From Annulohypoxylon bovei var. microspora (lineage: Eukaryota; Ascomycota; Sordariomycetes; Xylariales; Hypoxylaceae), in the NCBI GenBank assembly GCA_022836615.1, contig MU405418.1, positions 1 through 42,527 on the forward strand: 42,527 nt of DNA. The letters are read 5' to 3'. A model generated the notes under the pieces. The model had not been told where the DNA came from and made no database searches. It worked only from the letters and a program-made list of their open reading frames with translations. The position numbers and the translations under genes were made by a program. This document shows, piece by piece, positions 1-11,200 of this stretch. Each line of letters opens with the position of its first letter. Position 1 is the stretch's first letter.

Positions 1-1330
1 AATTAATTAAAAATGTTATTTATAATAATAATAATAATTAATAATTAAAATATAATAATTAAATTAAACTTTTTTTATATAACGTATAAATATTATATAT
101 ATTCGATTAAATAAATTATTAATAAAATTTTAAATAAATTATTTAAAAAATAACGAGCCGTGGATTTTATAATTAAAATTAAAAAAATTAACGAATACGT
201 TTAAATTACCATGGTTATAATTTAAAAATATATAAAACGTATAATAAATTAATTTCGATTAAAAAGTTTTAAATATAAAATAAATAATAAAGTTTAATTA
301 AATTTAAAAAACATCGTAATATTATAATTTAAAAAAAAACTTTTTTAATTATACGCGAAATATAAAGTAATTAAAGTAATTAATTTTTATATAATAAAAT
401 TAAACGTATTTATAAAAATTTAATTACGATTTTATATTAAATTATTTAAACCGGTAATTATAAATTTATTATTATTTTAAATATAAAATAACGTTTAATT
501 ATTACTTTTTATTAATTAAAATAGCGAAAATTTCGAATATATTATTAAAGAAATTTTACGATTAAAAAATAAACGTAAAAAACGAAGCGTATATAAAATA
601 ATATTAATTAAATGAAAAAATTACGTAAAATTAATATGGGAATTCCGGGAAAAATTAAAAAATACGGAAACTTTAAAAACGTTTTATTAACGATTTAAAG
701 TAAAAAACGAGGTAAGTAAAAAAATTTTTACGATTATAAACTTTAAAAAACGAAGGAAAAAAATATTATTACGAATTAAAAATTTAAAAAATTAATTAAA
801 ATAAAAATTAACGCGAATTTATATTATAATTATAAACGTAATAAATGTAGGTTTTTATAATAAAATTATTAATAATTTTAAATAAATCGTGGAAATTATT
901 AAAATATATATAAAAAAAGTTTTTATATTAATTAATTTAATTTATATTTTTAAATATAAATATCGTAATTTTAAAAATAAAAAATTATTATTTTTCCTTT
1001 TTTTTTTATTAATGAAAATAATTTTATTTTTAATTTTATATAATATAAATTTACCGTTATTTATAAAAACCGTTATAATATTTTTATTTTTTATTTTTTA
1101 ATTAATTATATATTATATAAATTAATTTTTAAAAATTATATTTAATTAAAGAAAAAATTAATAAAAAATAATGAAATTTAAAAAAATTAATATTATAAAA
1201 TTTTAATTTATAAATTTAATTATAAGTTTAAAAGTTTTTTTAAACATTACGTTTTATTTATATATTTTTTTTAAAATTACATTTAAAAATAACTTGATAA
1301 ATAATCACTTAAACTTCGTGTAACTTAGTT
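1..1330 (+). mobile_element. RIP-degraded Ty3/gypsy (chromovirus) retrotransposon remnant
   Basis: This block is almost pure A/T, with TAA, TTA and ATA everywhere and stops in all frames, in sharp contrast to the balanced sequence after about 1430. The pattern is what RIP produces in filamentous ascomycetes by converting C to T on both strands. Residual coding signal on the plus strand identifies the element. Near 430-455 there is a peptide resembling the F-H-V-S-L-L-x-P block at the end of Ty3/gypsy integrases. It is followed at 535-702 by a chromodomain-like stretch, listed separately. The order integrase tail then chromodomain is that of the 3' end of a chromovirus pol gene, so the element runs off the left edge. 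The 70-codon open frame at 889-1101 is low-complexity I/K/N/F/L and is not a gene. I could not identify an LTR. The family call is inference from a decayed sequence. Confidence 0.75.
535..702 (+). pseudogene. Decayed integrase chromodomain
   Basis: One plus-strand frame keeps recognisable chromodomain spacing: E-Y-I-I-K-E-I-L, then a basic stretch, then I-L-I-K followed by a TGA (613-615) where the family has the W of 'VKWKGY', then I-W-E-F-R-E (family 'TWEPRE') and L-K-N-T-E-T-L. A second in-frame stop is TAA at about 691. TGG to TGA and CAA/CAG to TAA are the stop changes RIP makes. The chromodomain lies at the C-terminus of integrase in chromoviruses and helps target integration to heterochromatin. 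This copy cannot be functional. The identification rests on spacing and residue class rather than on high identity. Confidence 0.65.
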
Positions 1331-1430
1331 CATTAAAACCGTTGAAAAATTAACTTTCGAATGATATAAAATTTATGTATATAATAATTATATTGGTGGC
1401 GTTATGAATTTATTTAACATTTAATCATTT

Positions 1431-1512
1431 TCGGAGCTAGCTCGGACCCTAGGAGGTGGTCCGAGCTAAACTCCGAGAGGTGGTCCGACCTAGTCGACGA
1501 GGTGGTTTCAGC
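1431..1512. repeat. GC-rich short repeats and hairpin at the AT-block boundary
   Basis: Directly after the AT-rich block comes a compact set of repeats. An 11-bp perfect inverted repeat, TAGCTCGGACC at 1438-1448 and its complement at 1458-1468, is separated by 9 bp. The unit GAGGTGGTCCGA or a variant occurs about three times (near 1453, 1475 and 1498). The segment lies between the transposon remnant and the 3' end of ATG22, and it is not coding. Confidence 0.7.
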
Positions 1513-1575
1513 AGAATCCCCCGCCGTTGCTATGCAATGTGAATAGATACGCCCTTCCAAATGAGTTCGGCACAA

Positions 1576-3768
1576 TTATAACCTTGTGTGGTCATTAACC
1601 CCGTCGTCGTTGTCGGTCTCATAAGCAGCAAGTATTGGTTGACTATCACTGCCATCGTGAGATGTGCTTCTTTGGCTTTCTTCTGTACTCTTGAATCCCT
1701 CGATGACCTCGGCTAGTTTCTCTCCTTCAAACTTTCCGCGTTCGACGTTGACGAAGTATATAATCGGTGCAGGAATGCCGACTAACACCGCGAGAAACCA
1801 GAATGCGGGTCGGATCTCGCCGGACACGTCGATGATAGCCCCAACTATGACAGGCCCGAAAATGCTCGAACCCTTATCGGTAATAGCGTATAGGGCATAG
1901 AATGCAGCTTCGGAACCTGGGGGGATTAACTCTCCATATAATGACCGACAGTATGAACTAAGTCCACCAAGGACGAAGCCATAAACGGCGGCTAATGGGT
2001 ACATTTCCCAAGGTCGTTGAAGCCCAAGAACCCCCCATCGTCGAATGAGGGGTATGTAACCCAGAAGACCATAAAGGGGTATGATCTCAAAAAGAGCAAT
2101 GCAGCTCAGTATAGTTTGATGCGGCTTCAACCTGAAATGCCTCGAGATAAACGACCAACCAAATGCACCCAAGATTCCCGTGGTTGTAGAAATAACGCTA
2201 ATCATCCCTATCGCCCACGGCTTCATACCTAGCTGCGTCTTGGCATACAAAATCGCGGTCGAAGACATCGTCGCGATAGCATCTGAGATCAGAAACCAAC
2301 TAGCTAAAAATAAGACGATATCTATCAAGCGACGGGCCAGTTTCACAGTTCGAAAGAGGTTTTTCCAAGAGTACGCAATGTAAGATAGCCAAGCACGGGC
2401 CCCTCGGTGTCGACTCTCTACCAAAGGAGGTCCAGGTCTAGGTCTAAGCCATATAGCTGCCGGTATTGTAAAGATAGCCCACCAAGATCCGAGGAAAAAG
2501 AGGACAACTCGTTGCGACCAGGTAGAACTGCCCATCCCCACCAAAATCAAAATAGAGGCGCATTGGGCAAACAAGGCAGCACCATAGCCGATACCAATTC
2601 CCTTCGCAGATATCTGGGTAGAGAGTTGAAGTTCAATAGAAGTAAGCTCCTCGTGAGTCGGTACCCGGTGTAGGTCATGGATGTCGGAGTTGGCATCGTT
2701 TCGCGGTAATAAGGCAGTCGTCGAGCTGCTCAGGGGATCCTCGGCAAGGGTAGGGGATGTCGAGAAGGACCGAGTCTCGTGTCCTGCGTTGGATTGCAGA
2801 TCGAAGTCTTCCGATATACCGACTACTGATTCTTGTACTTTCGGGTGGTGACGGACAAGTAGAGGGAGGAAGGAGTTTAGGAGGACGAAGGACGATCCGA
2901 ACGAAGTATTCGAGATAATAGCCAATACTGCGCCGAGGATATATACATCCTTAGTGATGAAGATGTAAGACATGACGCAGAAGCTTCCAATCCAAGCGAA
3001 TGTCAACAATAATCGCTTTCGATAATTCCCATGATCAGCCGCACAGCTGATGCTGACCACTAGCAGTGCTTGCAGCAAGACACTGATACTGAATGTATAC
3101 ATGGCGAAACTAGCCGTGTTAATTTCGATACCGAGGATAGAAACGACACACTGTCCATTTGCGTTGCCGCCGCAGGGTGTATTCCGATCAGACACGAGAA
3201 ATCCATTTTCTCTTGCCAAGCTTTCCAGTAAAATCGGGATGAACGAGGCTATTCGCAGTTGGTAAGCTTACTAGGTGTAACAGGGCATTATACATTGGAT
3301 GTATGTATTGATTAATGATAGGCTGCGTCTACTTGGTTTCGGGCGTGATCGAATTCGAAGCTATGGTAGGTAAACAATGAAGATATAACTACTTACAGAT
3401 TGCTAGTGATTGTTAGCAATGTTTTTAGCTAGATTAAATAGTAAATATGAATAAGAAACATGAACACAAGGGAACTGACCGCAGACTACATAGGTTTCGG
3501 CGGCAAAGCCATACATGTACCAACCAGCAAGCTCCTTGGTGCTGGTAGGACGGGTGTCTTCGCCATGATAGCGGCCTGGAGGTGTGCCATCTTCGATGCT
3601 AGGTGCCGGTGTCATTCTGCCGGATTCGGTAGATGTTGATCGCTCATCGTCAGCTTCAAAGGAAGAAGAATATGAACGAAAAGAATGTTTAGAGACGATG
3701 GACTGGACTGAGAGTAAGCGAGAATTTGGAGCAGGGCGGCGTAGCTGTTCCTCATTCCGAGGGACCAT
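1576..3768 (-). CDS. ATG22: Autophagy-related protein 22, vacuolar amino-acid effluxer
   Basis: Atg22 is a major-facilitator-like protein of the vacuole membrane that exports amino acids released by autophagic breakdown. Exons: 3768-3480, a microexon 3402-3397, and 3248-1576, giving 655 residues. Exon 1 holds a polar N-terminus and the family motif G-W-Y-M-Y-G-F-A-A-E-T-Y-V-V-C (ending at residue 96). The long exon starts with S-F-I-P-I-L-L-E and carries many hydrophobic helices and a polar loop at roughly 150-230. Joining the two directly gives C-A-S-F, two residues shorter than the family. The 6-nt exon restores C-A-I-S-S-F, which matches the S-A-V-S-T-Y spacing of yeast Atg22. Intron 1 (3403-3479) has a TGCTAAC branch site and ends in TAG. 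Intron 2 (3249-3396) starts with GTAAGT. The start ATG at 3768 is the only one ahead of the conserved motif. Function is known for the family and not tested here. Confidence 0.93.
3397..3402 (-). other. ATG22: Six-nucleotide microexon of ATG22
   Basis: The minus strand reads TGCTAACAATCACTAG, then CAATCT, then GTAAGT: a consensus branch site and acceptor immediately before, and a consensus donor immediately after, six bases. Included, these six bases complete codons for A97, I98 and S99 in frame and restore the family spacing between the V-V-C and S-F-I-P-I blocks. Skipping would also stay in frame and would delete two residues at the start of the first transmembrane region. Confidence 0.8.
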
Positions 3769-5909
3769 TATTGGATGGAACGCGGAAAGCGGAAAACGGG
3801 AGACACGGAAATTAAGTTAGTGGTGGTTTAGCGGTTAGGGGGCGGCAGGTGACGAAATGACGAAATGACGGCGGTGTCTGTGTCACCTCGTACCTCGAGC
3901 TTGCCCAGGTGTCAGCCCAGTTCAAGTTGCGTTAATGCCTTAACGCCCTTGACCTTGACATTGACTTCCAAGGTTACAACCTAAAAGCCCTATATCTTTG
4001 AGTTAGCAATGTCTTAGAGCTCCAATCGGTGCGAACCTTAATAATCTAAATCTGTAAGTTTGGAAATATATAAATACGTACTCGCAGCTAATTGAACCTT
4101 AACCTGGCGAGAGCTTGGATCAATTAATTTACTTAGTATTGTTAAGTTTGCCAGGTGGTCGAAATGTTTTCTGTTTTCTCTCCCACTTGTCTCTCTTGCA
4201 GCATGAGCCTCTGGACCACTGGATCACCTCCTAGCGAATCGCTTTTCTTTTCACCCTCTGGTTAACCTATTAAATTCGCAGAACCTATTCAACAAGCTGA
4301 TTCGGTCCCTTTCATCATCGATGCAGGAACATCCTCCCGAGGTTTGAAAATGCAACAAGATCTTTTCTTATCTCTGGCGCGCTGTAAATTTGATAACTGC
4401 TACGGCAACACTTGAGACAAGGCTGATGAAATTGATACCGATCGCGATTGAATGAAAGATGGATAAATGACGAAGGAGGAGAAAATGAAAGTTGTCATCT
4501 CTAACACAAAGAAAAATAATGGATCCATCTCTATGCTAACCTAGAGACCTAGAGATACCCTACCTATGTGCGTGCCTAGATACGCTAGAACTAAACCCCT
4601 TCCCTCCTACTACCCCTCGTTCTGTGACCTGATGGTTCACGAGCGGCATCCCATGACGTTGTGGGGAACCAAAAGGTAAGGCTGAGAACAGGGATTGTTA
4701 CCAAAACTCATGGCCGAAGGGAGCTTCGTGGAGCTTCATGATGTCTTCATCTGCTCAACTACAGTAGCCATGTGCTTACTCATATATAGGTACCTATAAT
4801 TCCTTAATTGTTCGCGCCATGTTGGGGGATACGAATATACATATATAATTAGTCTCAACTAGCCCCAGCTATAGTAGAGGAACGAGGACGTAGATAAGCG
4901 AATACCACGCTCTCGGTCTTCGGTCACTCTCGAAGCCACCAATGACTATTTGCGTTTATAGGCTGTATTGGATGTGGAATGGCTTACCACTCACTTTGGT
5001 TTATAATTCATTTCTTTTTAATATACTACCCTCTATACCACATGTAAGTTGGCATTCTAGGTTTCTTCACATCTCTATCCCTAAATATTGTAATTTTGGC
5101 GACTCGAGGTCTATACGATTTGCCCAATATACCTATTTGAGTCTTACCATCTACAAGCATACTAAGACAAGTATGAGTTCTTAGGTCACAAAACACTGCC
5201 TACGAAAGTGTCTTTCTAAAATGGGCTTTAGCTTCGTGATGTTTATACCATTTTATTCCCAGCAAGTCTTACCTATGACTTATAAGATTCTAGGTAAAGA
5301 GTGAGCTACAAGAGGCGCGCCTACATATATGACTCTGACACCTATTTCAAGCTTCATTACGGAGTACTAACGCCGAGCGTCTTCTATAAATACGTCGATT
5401 GACCCCATACGATATAACAGGCACATATATACCCAGTACCAGCATTGTTTTTTTAGGCTATTATGGCATCATGCACCCCACGGTGTCCCTTTTCGCGGAG
5501 CCGGTTGGGCTCTTATATCGGGATAACAGCACATCCTCAACTCGGGCTGTTAAAACTTCTCGTGTGCCCTTGTTAATATTGGCGGGCCGCTGTGACCGGT
5601 TTCCCCCTCAATATCGCCTTAATGACACAGGGGAAGAAGGAAATCGGGGCTCTAAAGAGGCGATATTTCCGCCTTAGGAATTAATCACCATCCTGTTCTA
5701 TTTTACCGCTGTCAAGTATCCAAATATCGCTTTATTAGATGTGGGCATGGGACCAAGGTCTAGCCTTACCTACCACGGGTCTTATCTTCCGTTATACCTC
5801 GATGGACAAGTATAAGATCTCGAGGTGACGGCTGTTACACTATCTTCGTCTCCTATCCCAAGACTTTTCATCATTGTCTAGTCCTCAGTCGTATTAACAA
5901 GATCTCACC
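3769..5909. other. Divergent intergenic region between ATG22 and the xylanase
   Basis: I see no gene here. The open frames at 4942-5184 and 5399-5677 have no recognisable domain or splice context. The left end holds the ATG22 promoter, including a short tandem GACGAAAT at about 3852-3867. The right end holds the xylanase promoter: a TATAAG box at 5811-5816, about 95 bp before the start codon, and a GGCTAG (minus strand, 5760-5765) matching the GGCTAR core bound by the xylanase regulator XlnR/XYR1. One such 6-mer can occur by chance. Confidence 0.5.
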
Positions 5910-7160
5910 ATGAAGTCTACTCTCCTGTTCCTGCTCGCCCCTCTAACGACGTTGGCTGCTCCTGCTGAGCTCGCCGGACGACAGGCCGCCGACAGCATCG
6001 ACCAGATGATCAAAGCCAAGGGAAAGCTGTACTATGGAACTTGCGCCGACCAGAGCCGTCTGTCGACCGGGAAGTCCGCCGATGTCATCAAGGCAGACTT
6101 CGGCCAGGTAACTCCCGAGAACAGCATGAAGTGGGACAGCACCGAATCCTCCGAGGGAAACTTCAACTTTGCCGGAGCCGACTACCTTGTTGACTGGGCT
6201 ACGACCAACAACAAGACCATCCGTGGACACACTCTCTGCTGGCACTCCCAGCTGCCCGGATGGGTCTCCAACATTAGGGACAAGGCGAAGCTGACCGCAG
6301 TTCTCGAGAATCACGTCACTACCCTAGTGACCCGATACAAGGGCAAGATCTACGCCTGGGTTCGTCACACTGCAGCGGTGCGCAGCAATTCGGGAAAATG
6401 AAGACTAACCCATTTATAGGATGTTGTAAACGAGATATTCAACGAGGATGGCTCCCTGCGCCAGTCTGTCTTCTCTCAGGTTCTAGGCGAGGACTTCGTC
6501 CGCATTGCCTTCGAAGCTGCCCGCAAGGCCGACCCTGACGCCAAGCTGTACATCAACGACTACAACCTCGACCAGCCAACATAGTAGGTGCATTTCGCTT
6601 TTAACTAGACCTCATTCTTCTATATCCTTCACGCTATAGGCTTGAGCTTCCACCTTAGACCAACTCGGTTGGAACAGCTAAGACTTCTCTACTCACGGAT
6701 AATTACTAATTTTGTATGATAGTGCCAAAACCACCACGGGTATGGTCGACCACGTCACGAAGTGGATCGCTGCCGGTATTCCTATCGACGGCATCGGGTC
6801 GCAGGCTCACTTGACGGCCGGCCTCGCTTCTCAAGCCGCTGCTACCATCAAGGCTCTAGCTGCCACCGGTGTTAAGGAGGTTGCCTTCACTGAGGTAGAC
6901 ATCCAGACCGCTCCCGCCAACGACTACGCCCAGGTCACCAAGGCGTGTCTCGACGAGCCCAAGTGCGTCGGTATCACCGTCTGGGGTGTCCGAGATCCCG
7001 TAAGAAAAAGCTCTCTCCTTTTTCAATGGATTTACATGGAAAAATAAGCTGACCAAAGATGTAACAGGACTCCTGGAGAGCCAGCACCAACCCCTTGCTG
7101 TTCGACAGTAACTTCAGCCCTAAGCCCGCGTACACTGCTGTTGTTAACGCTCTGAAATAA
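5910..7160 (+). CDS. Secreted GH10 endo-1,4-beta-xylanase
   Basis: The enzyme hydrolyses internal beta-1,4 bonds of xylan outside the cell. Exons 5910-6359, 6420-6583, 6723-6999 and 7068-7160 give 327 residues, usual for a single-domain GH10. A signal peptide covers about residues 1-17 (hydrophobic L-L-F-L-L-A-P-L core). GH10 motifs follow: T-P-E-N-S-M-K-W, the R-G-H-T-L-C-W-H-S-Q block, W-D-V-V-N-E with the acid/base E155, I-N-D-Y-N-L-D, D-G-I-G-S-Q-A-H, F-T-E-V-D-I with the nucleophile E262, and the ending V-W-G-V-R-D then D-S-W-R-A-S. Each join keeps frame and restores a family motif: W|DVVNE, PT-Y-AK and RDP|DSWR. Introns 60, 139 and 68 nt; the first two have clear branch sites (GACTAAC; TTACTAAT). 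There is no carbohydrate-binding module. The catalytic assignment is by family homology. Confidence 0.97.
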
Positions 7161-7709
7161 ATTAACAGTACTTTTTTGATTCTCTAAGTCCTGGTGGAAA
7201 TGAGAGGGAAAATCTCTTGAGCTCGTCGGGACTACCCCACGATCTAACTGTATATATTGCACAACCAGATATATAAATATTACCACTGAACCTGAATATG
7301 CAGATAGTATATATTAGACATACTTACCTAAGTACCTAGGTAGGTATGGAAAAGTTAGCTCCGTTCCTTTATGATTATTGTAGCTTCACGCTTAATCTAA
7401 TGTCTTAAATATTGCGAATTAAGTGCAGCGAAGCCGCCTTGCAAATGTAATTGGTTGGTAGGATATCATCGTAATGTAAATTGAAATAGAAACCAGCAGC
7501 GTTGCAGCTGCCAGCTGGGATATTAAGTTAGAACCAGGAGACCTGTTTTGTCTCCTCCTTTTCGGCGTCTCCGTCGCAATGCAAAGAAAAGGTAGTCATA
7601 AACTCATCAGCTCTCCTTTCCACCGTAGTCCGCCTCCATCGCTAGCTCCCCCCGCGGGCGCATAACACCCCCACCCCCACTCTTCACTCTTCACTGCTCG
7701 TTGCCCGCC
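7161..7709. other. Convergent 3' region, no gene
   Basis: This is the downstream sequence shared by the xylanase (+) and the small DUF3602-like gene (-). It contains a dense ACCTAGGTAGGTA element at about 7322-7348 and a C-rich stretch at 7650-7682. No coding potential is visible. Confidence 0.6.
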
Positions 7710-8291
7710 TTACTTCTTAAACACTCCAAAAATCTTATGCTTTAGCTTGTCGGCCAAGCCCTGGTTGGGTTTGGCGCCGGGCGCGGCAGGGCTGTCGACA
7801 ACCTTGGCGGTGGGAGCCGGGGCGGCGACGGCGACGGCGGCAGTGTGTTTGGCCTCCTGCTTCTGCTGGTCCTGCGGCGACAGGTGCACGTTGGCGGCGC
7901 CGCCGCGGCCCACGTGGAAGCTGGCGTCGTCGGTGGACGCGCGCGTGGCCTCCTCCGGCACGACCTCGTGGTCCGCGCGCACGGGGGCCGGCGGCGCAGC
8001 GGCGTCCGCGATGTTGGCTGCTCCTGTTCGGCGCGGGGAAACGGGTTAGATAGGCTGCGCGCGACTGGTCCCAGTTCCCCGATCTTATAGGAACGGTTTA
8101 CTGGGGAACTGCTAGACAAGGTAATGGTAGAGAAGACTGGGATAGGTACCTCCGCGCCCGGTGCTAAAGGCGCCGTCGCCGTGGCTGCCCTCGGCGCCCT
8201 CGCGCACGATCTCGCCGTCGACGTACTTGGTGTCGTCCTCGTGGATGTTGCCGGCGCCGCCGCGGCCGTGCGATACTTCGGGCGTCGTCAT
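7710..8291 (-). CDS. Small protein with three GRGGA-N motifs (DUF3602/Par32-like)
   Basis: Exons 8291-8150 and 8023-7710 join in frame across a 126-nt intron (GTACCT donor, AACAG acceptor) to give 151 residues. The motif G-R-G-G-A-[GA]-N-[IV] occurs three times, near residues 9-16, 45-52 and 86-93. The splice falls exactly inside the second copy, which supports the model. The rest is polar and Ala/Pro-rich, ending in a lysine-rich K-H-K-I-F-G-V-F-K-K. There is no signal peptide or membrane segment. The repeated motif is characteristic of the fungal DUF3602 family, whose yeast member Par32/Amu1 restrains ammonium transporters downstream of TORC1. Whether this protein shares that role is unknown. 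The gene is very GC-rich, with strong G/C third positions, so long false frames occur on the other strand. Confidence 0.82.
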
Positions 8292-11200
8292 TGCGGAATG
8301 ATCTGCGATAAGCGCGGAGCTCTTGGTTAATGCGATTCAAAAGCTAGATGGTATGTATATGTAGGTAGATATGTGGTGGGAGGTACATTAGCTCCCCGCA
8401 CAATTCAAAGATCGTAAATCGGGGCGGGAGCCTCTCGTTTATTATTGAAGGGACAGAGAGAGAACCCCTAGCCCACGGCGCGTTTTCATCACAAATCACA
8501 CATGGGGTATTAGGCAGGTGGTTGAGGGATATACAGAGAGGTATAATGGCGGACTTAATAGTTTCAATGGATTGGATGTTGTTGAGGAATTACATACCTG
8601 TATTATGTATTTTTTATTGTTGAAGTTGGGGGAAAAATTAAGGAATTAGGAAGGACGTCGGAAAGGAGGTACAGAATTTCATAGCCGCAACTTTTCCGAT
8701 TCTCCCTCCTCCTCAGCTCCTTCCACGTCTCCTCTGGCCGACCTTCTCGTTCATTATCCCTTGCCCTTGCTCATGCCGCGCCCTATCAACTATCAACTAT
8801 CAACGCCAATACCCGTCCGCCTATCTAGGTCCACAGCCTAGTAGACGTGTAGACCTGGACATCAGCATCTTGAATTCCCAGCCCCCATTGCATCGGAATC
8901 TCAAGGCTGCCTGTTGTAAGCGACCAATGACACCCTATTAAATGCTTCCTGCAGGCTTCTAGAAAAGCAACGATAATGGAGTAAGACGCAGTAACCCGAC
9001 CAATTGTTCCTATTTCCCCTCGCCCATCAGCAACTCAGCCGTACCTGGCGTTCCAGCTACGGAGCAGAATCCCCTTTATCAGTTACCTGACGTAATTCTA
9101 GCTTCTCATCCAGCGATAAGATGATAAGTTGTGAATGGTCGATCGTGGAACTCCCTCAGGGTTGTTAACGATGCCAAGAGAATTAGTGGCTTCATCCCCA
9201 GCTCAGCGGTGATAGGACGGGATGGTAGCTTCTTAAAGGAGGTCCAAGCTTCTAACTTGAGCTTGTGTGGGGCTCGCTCCAATGTCTCGAAGACTTTTAA
9301 AATATGAATTGATCCCGTCGAACAAGAGAGTTACATGTATGTATGGTATACGACAAAGGGACAAAAGCTTAAAAATAAAACTATAGGCTTGATGGTTCTT
9401 AATTGAGTCTTGCGACTAAACCGAGTATGAGATTTTAAGATAGGAGATGTTCAATTACAAGAAGGACGTTTCGGTGCGAAGCTCCAAACCGCCCTCATAC
9501 ATACACGCCATTTTCGCATTATAAGGAGTACTATCTATGAAGGGACTGCTTCTATATTTCCTACAAACATAAAAGGAAATATCAACCATAAACTCTTAAG
9601 CCTGGATGCCATGGCGAGAAACTACATCTGGATTAATGGCTACCTAGCTTCTAGTTGGCCTGTGGATGGTGTCTTTTCGTGTGATAGTGATCTCGCTACG
9701 GTTTCTCTCTAGCTCTACAAACAAACACGGTTCACAGATTCGAGTTTGTTGAAGAGATTGAGAACCTGAGATGTTCTAGGTTAGATCTCACGGCCGCAAT
9801 TTGAAGGCTGGCCGCTCCTTGCTTGGTTAATCAAACCTGATGTCTTCTAGTATACCAATTTCCAATGCGTATGCCTCTACGGACGAACACGATGACCCGT
9901 GATACATTATTTAGCGACCTAATCTCGGAGATGCCCGACAAGCCTTTGTGTTTGCTCAATGACATTGATGTCGACTTTACCTACCTCGTGTCTTCGGTCT
10001 CCTTTGTGTGCTAAGCTGGGATCCCCCATGTGTGTATTCAAGATAGTCTTCGGCTATTGAGAATGCCGTTCACGTCTAACAAATAATATCTCTACGGTCT
10101 GTAAGGATCGTTAAAGAACCAGTAAGAGTAAATACCCAGATTCGTGTCCGTTGGAAGAGGGTTGTGACGTCTCGACGCCCAGTAGAAATTTCACGTTGGA
10201 TATTGAGGGACGCATAGTCATGCCGAAATTGTCGCCACTGTCTCTGGCTCATGACACAAGTGAGGCTCCATCAGGCTTTGCAAAGTATATCTATACAGCC
10301 GCCGACTAGGCACCTATTTCAACTAGCTTAAGTCGGCAGTTGATTCTTGCTGTGCTCGTGATTAGGAGGATTTGGAGATGGTTGGGAAGTCTGAAGTCTA
10401 GACTAAAGATATAAGACACGAGCATCTTGTGTTTAATATTTTGACTAGCCACAATAGATTAAAAGGGCAATGTAAATTTTATTAGTAAGCGTAAAGAAGG
10501 TTGTTTGAATTGACCGTCGAGTATAGGTCTCGCTTCTGATCGTAGGTACCTTAGGTAGGTGTGACATTAATGAAAGGAGACCTCATTGGTCGATCTCACA
10601 ATATGCAAGTCATCTATTATACCTGCGTAGGATCATGCCGTTACCTATTGTGGCGTCCTCTACCGCCGAATCGGGAGAGGGTCATATAATTTTACCTGGT
10701 TCAAGGAGACATTCAGCAAAGCATAGTGTCGCGCTAAGGCGGGTGGTATCTTCCCGGATCCCACGATCCTAGCCCTGTGACTGAAGGAAGATATCTCGTG
10801 GAGTGTTTCTTGATGACCACCTGCCATCTTCCATTGAACTAGCAATTCACCGAATAGTCTCTACGGCCGTCGTGCTCTAGAAGTTAGATGCCCACCACTG
10901 GCTTTGACTGGAGTTTGTGGTCTCAACGTACGTATAATGTTTCCACACTGCAATATATATTGCTGTTACTTGATGGCTCGATGGATGTTTGAAGTCATAC
11001 TGATGTTCATATCAAGTATAGAGTCAAGTGCCTACCGCGGCAGCTTTATAATCATACCCAATGTAAGACATCTGTAGATAATTGGAGGCTTAGAAAGTGC
11101 TTTTCCTCAAGATAATATATATATAATTCTTATAGTTGAGTACGTATGTTTTGTCAGCTTGGTACCTACCTATGGATAATATGATCATGCAGCCCCTGAT

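Noticed and set aside
889..1101. Open frame of 70 codons in the AT-rich block
   Set aside because: Low-complexity I/K/L/F/N content produced by the extreme A/T composition of the RIP block; no ATG start and no motif.
9865..10014. 49-codon ATG frame in the gene desert
   Set aside because: Length is within chance expectation; no motif, signal peptide or splice extension.
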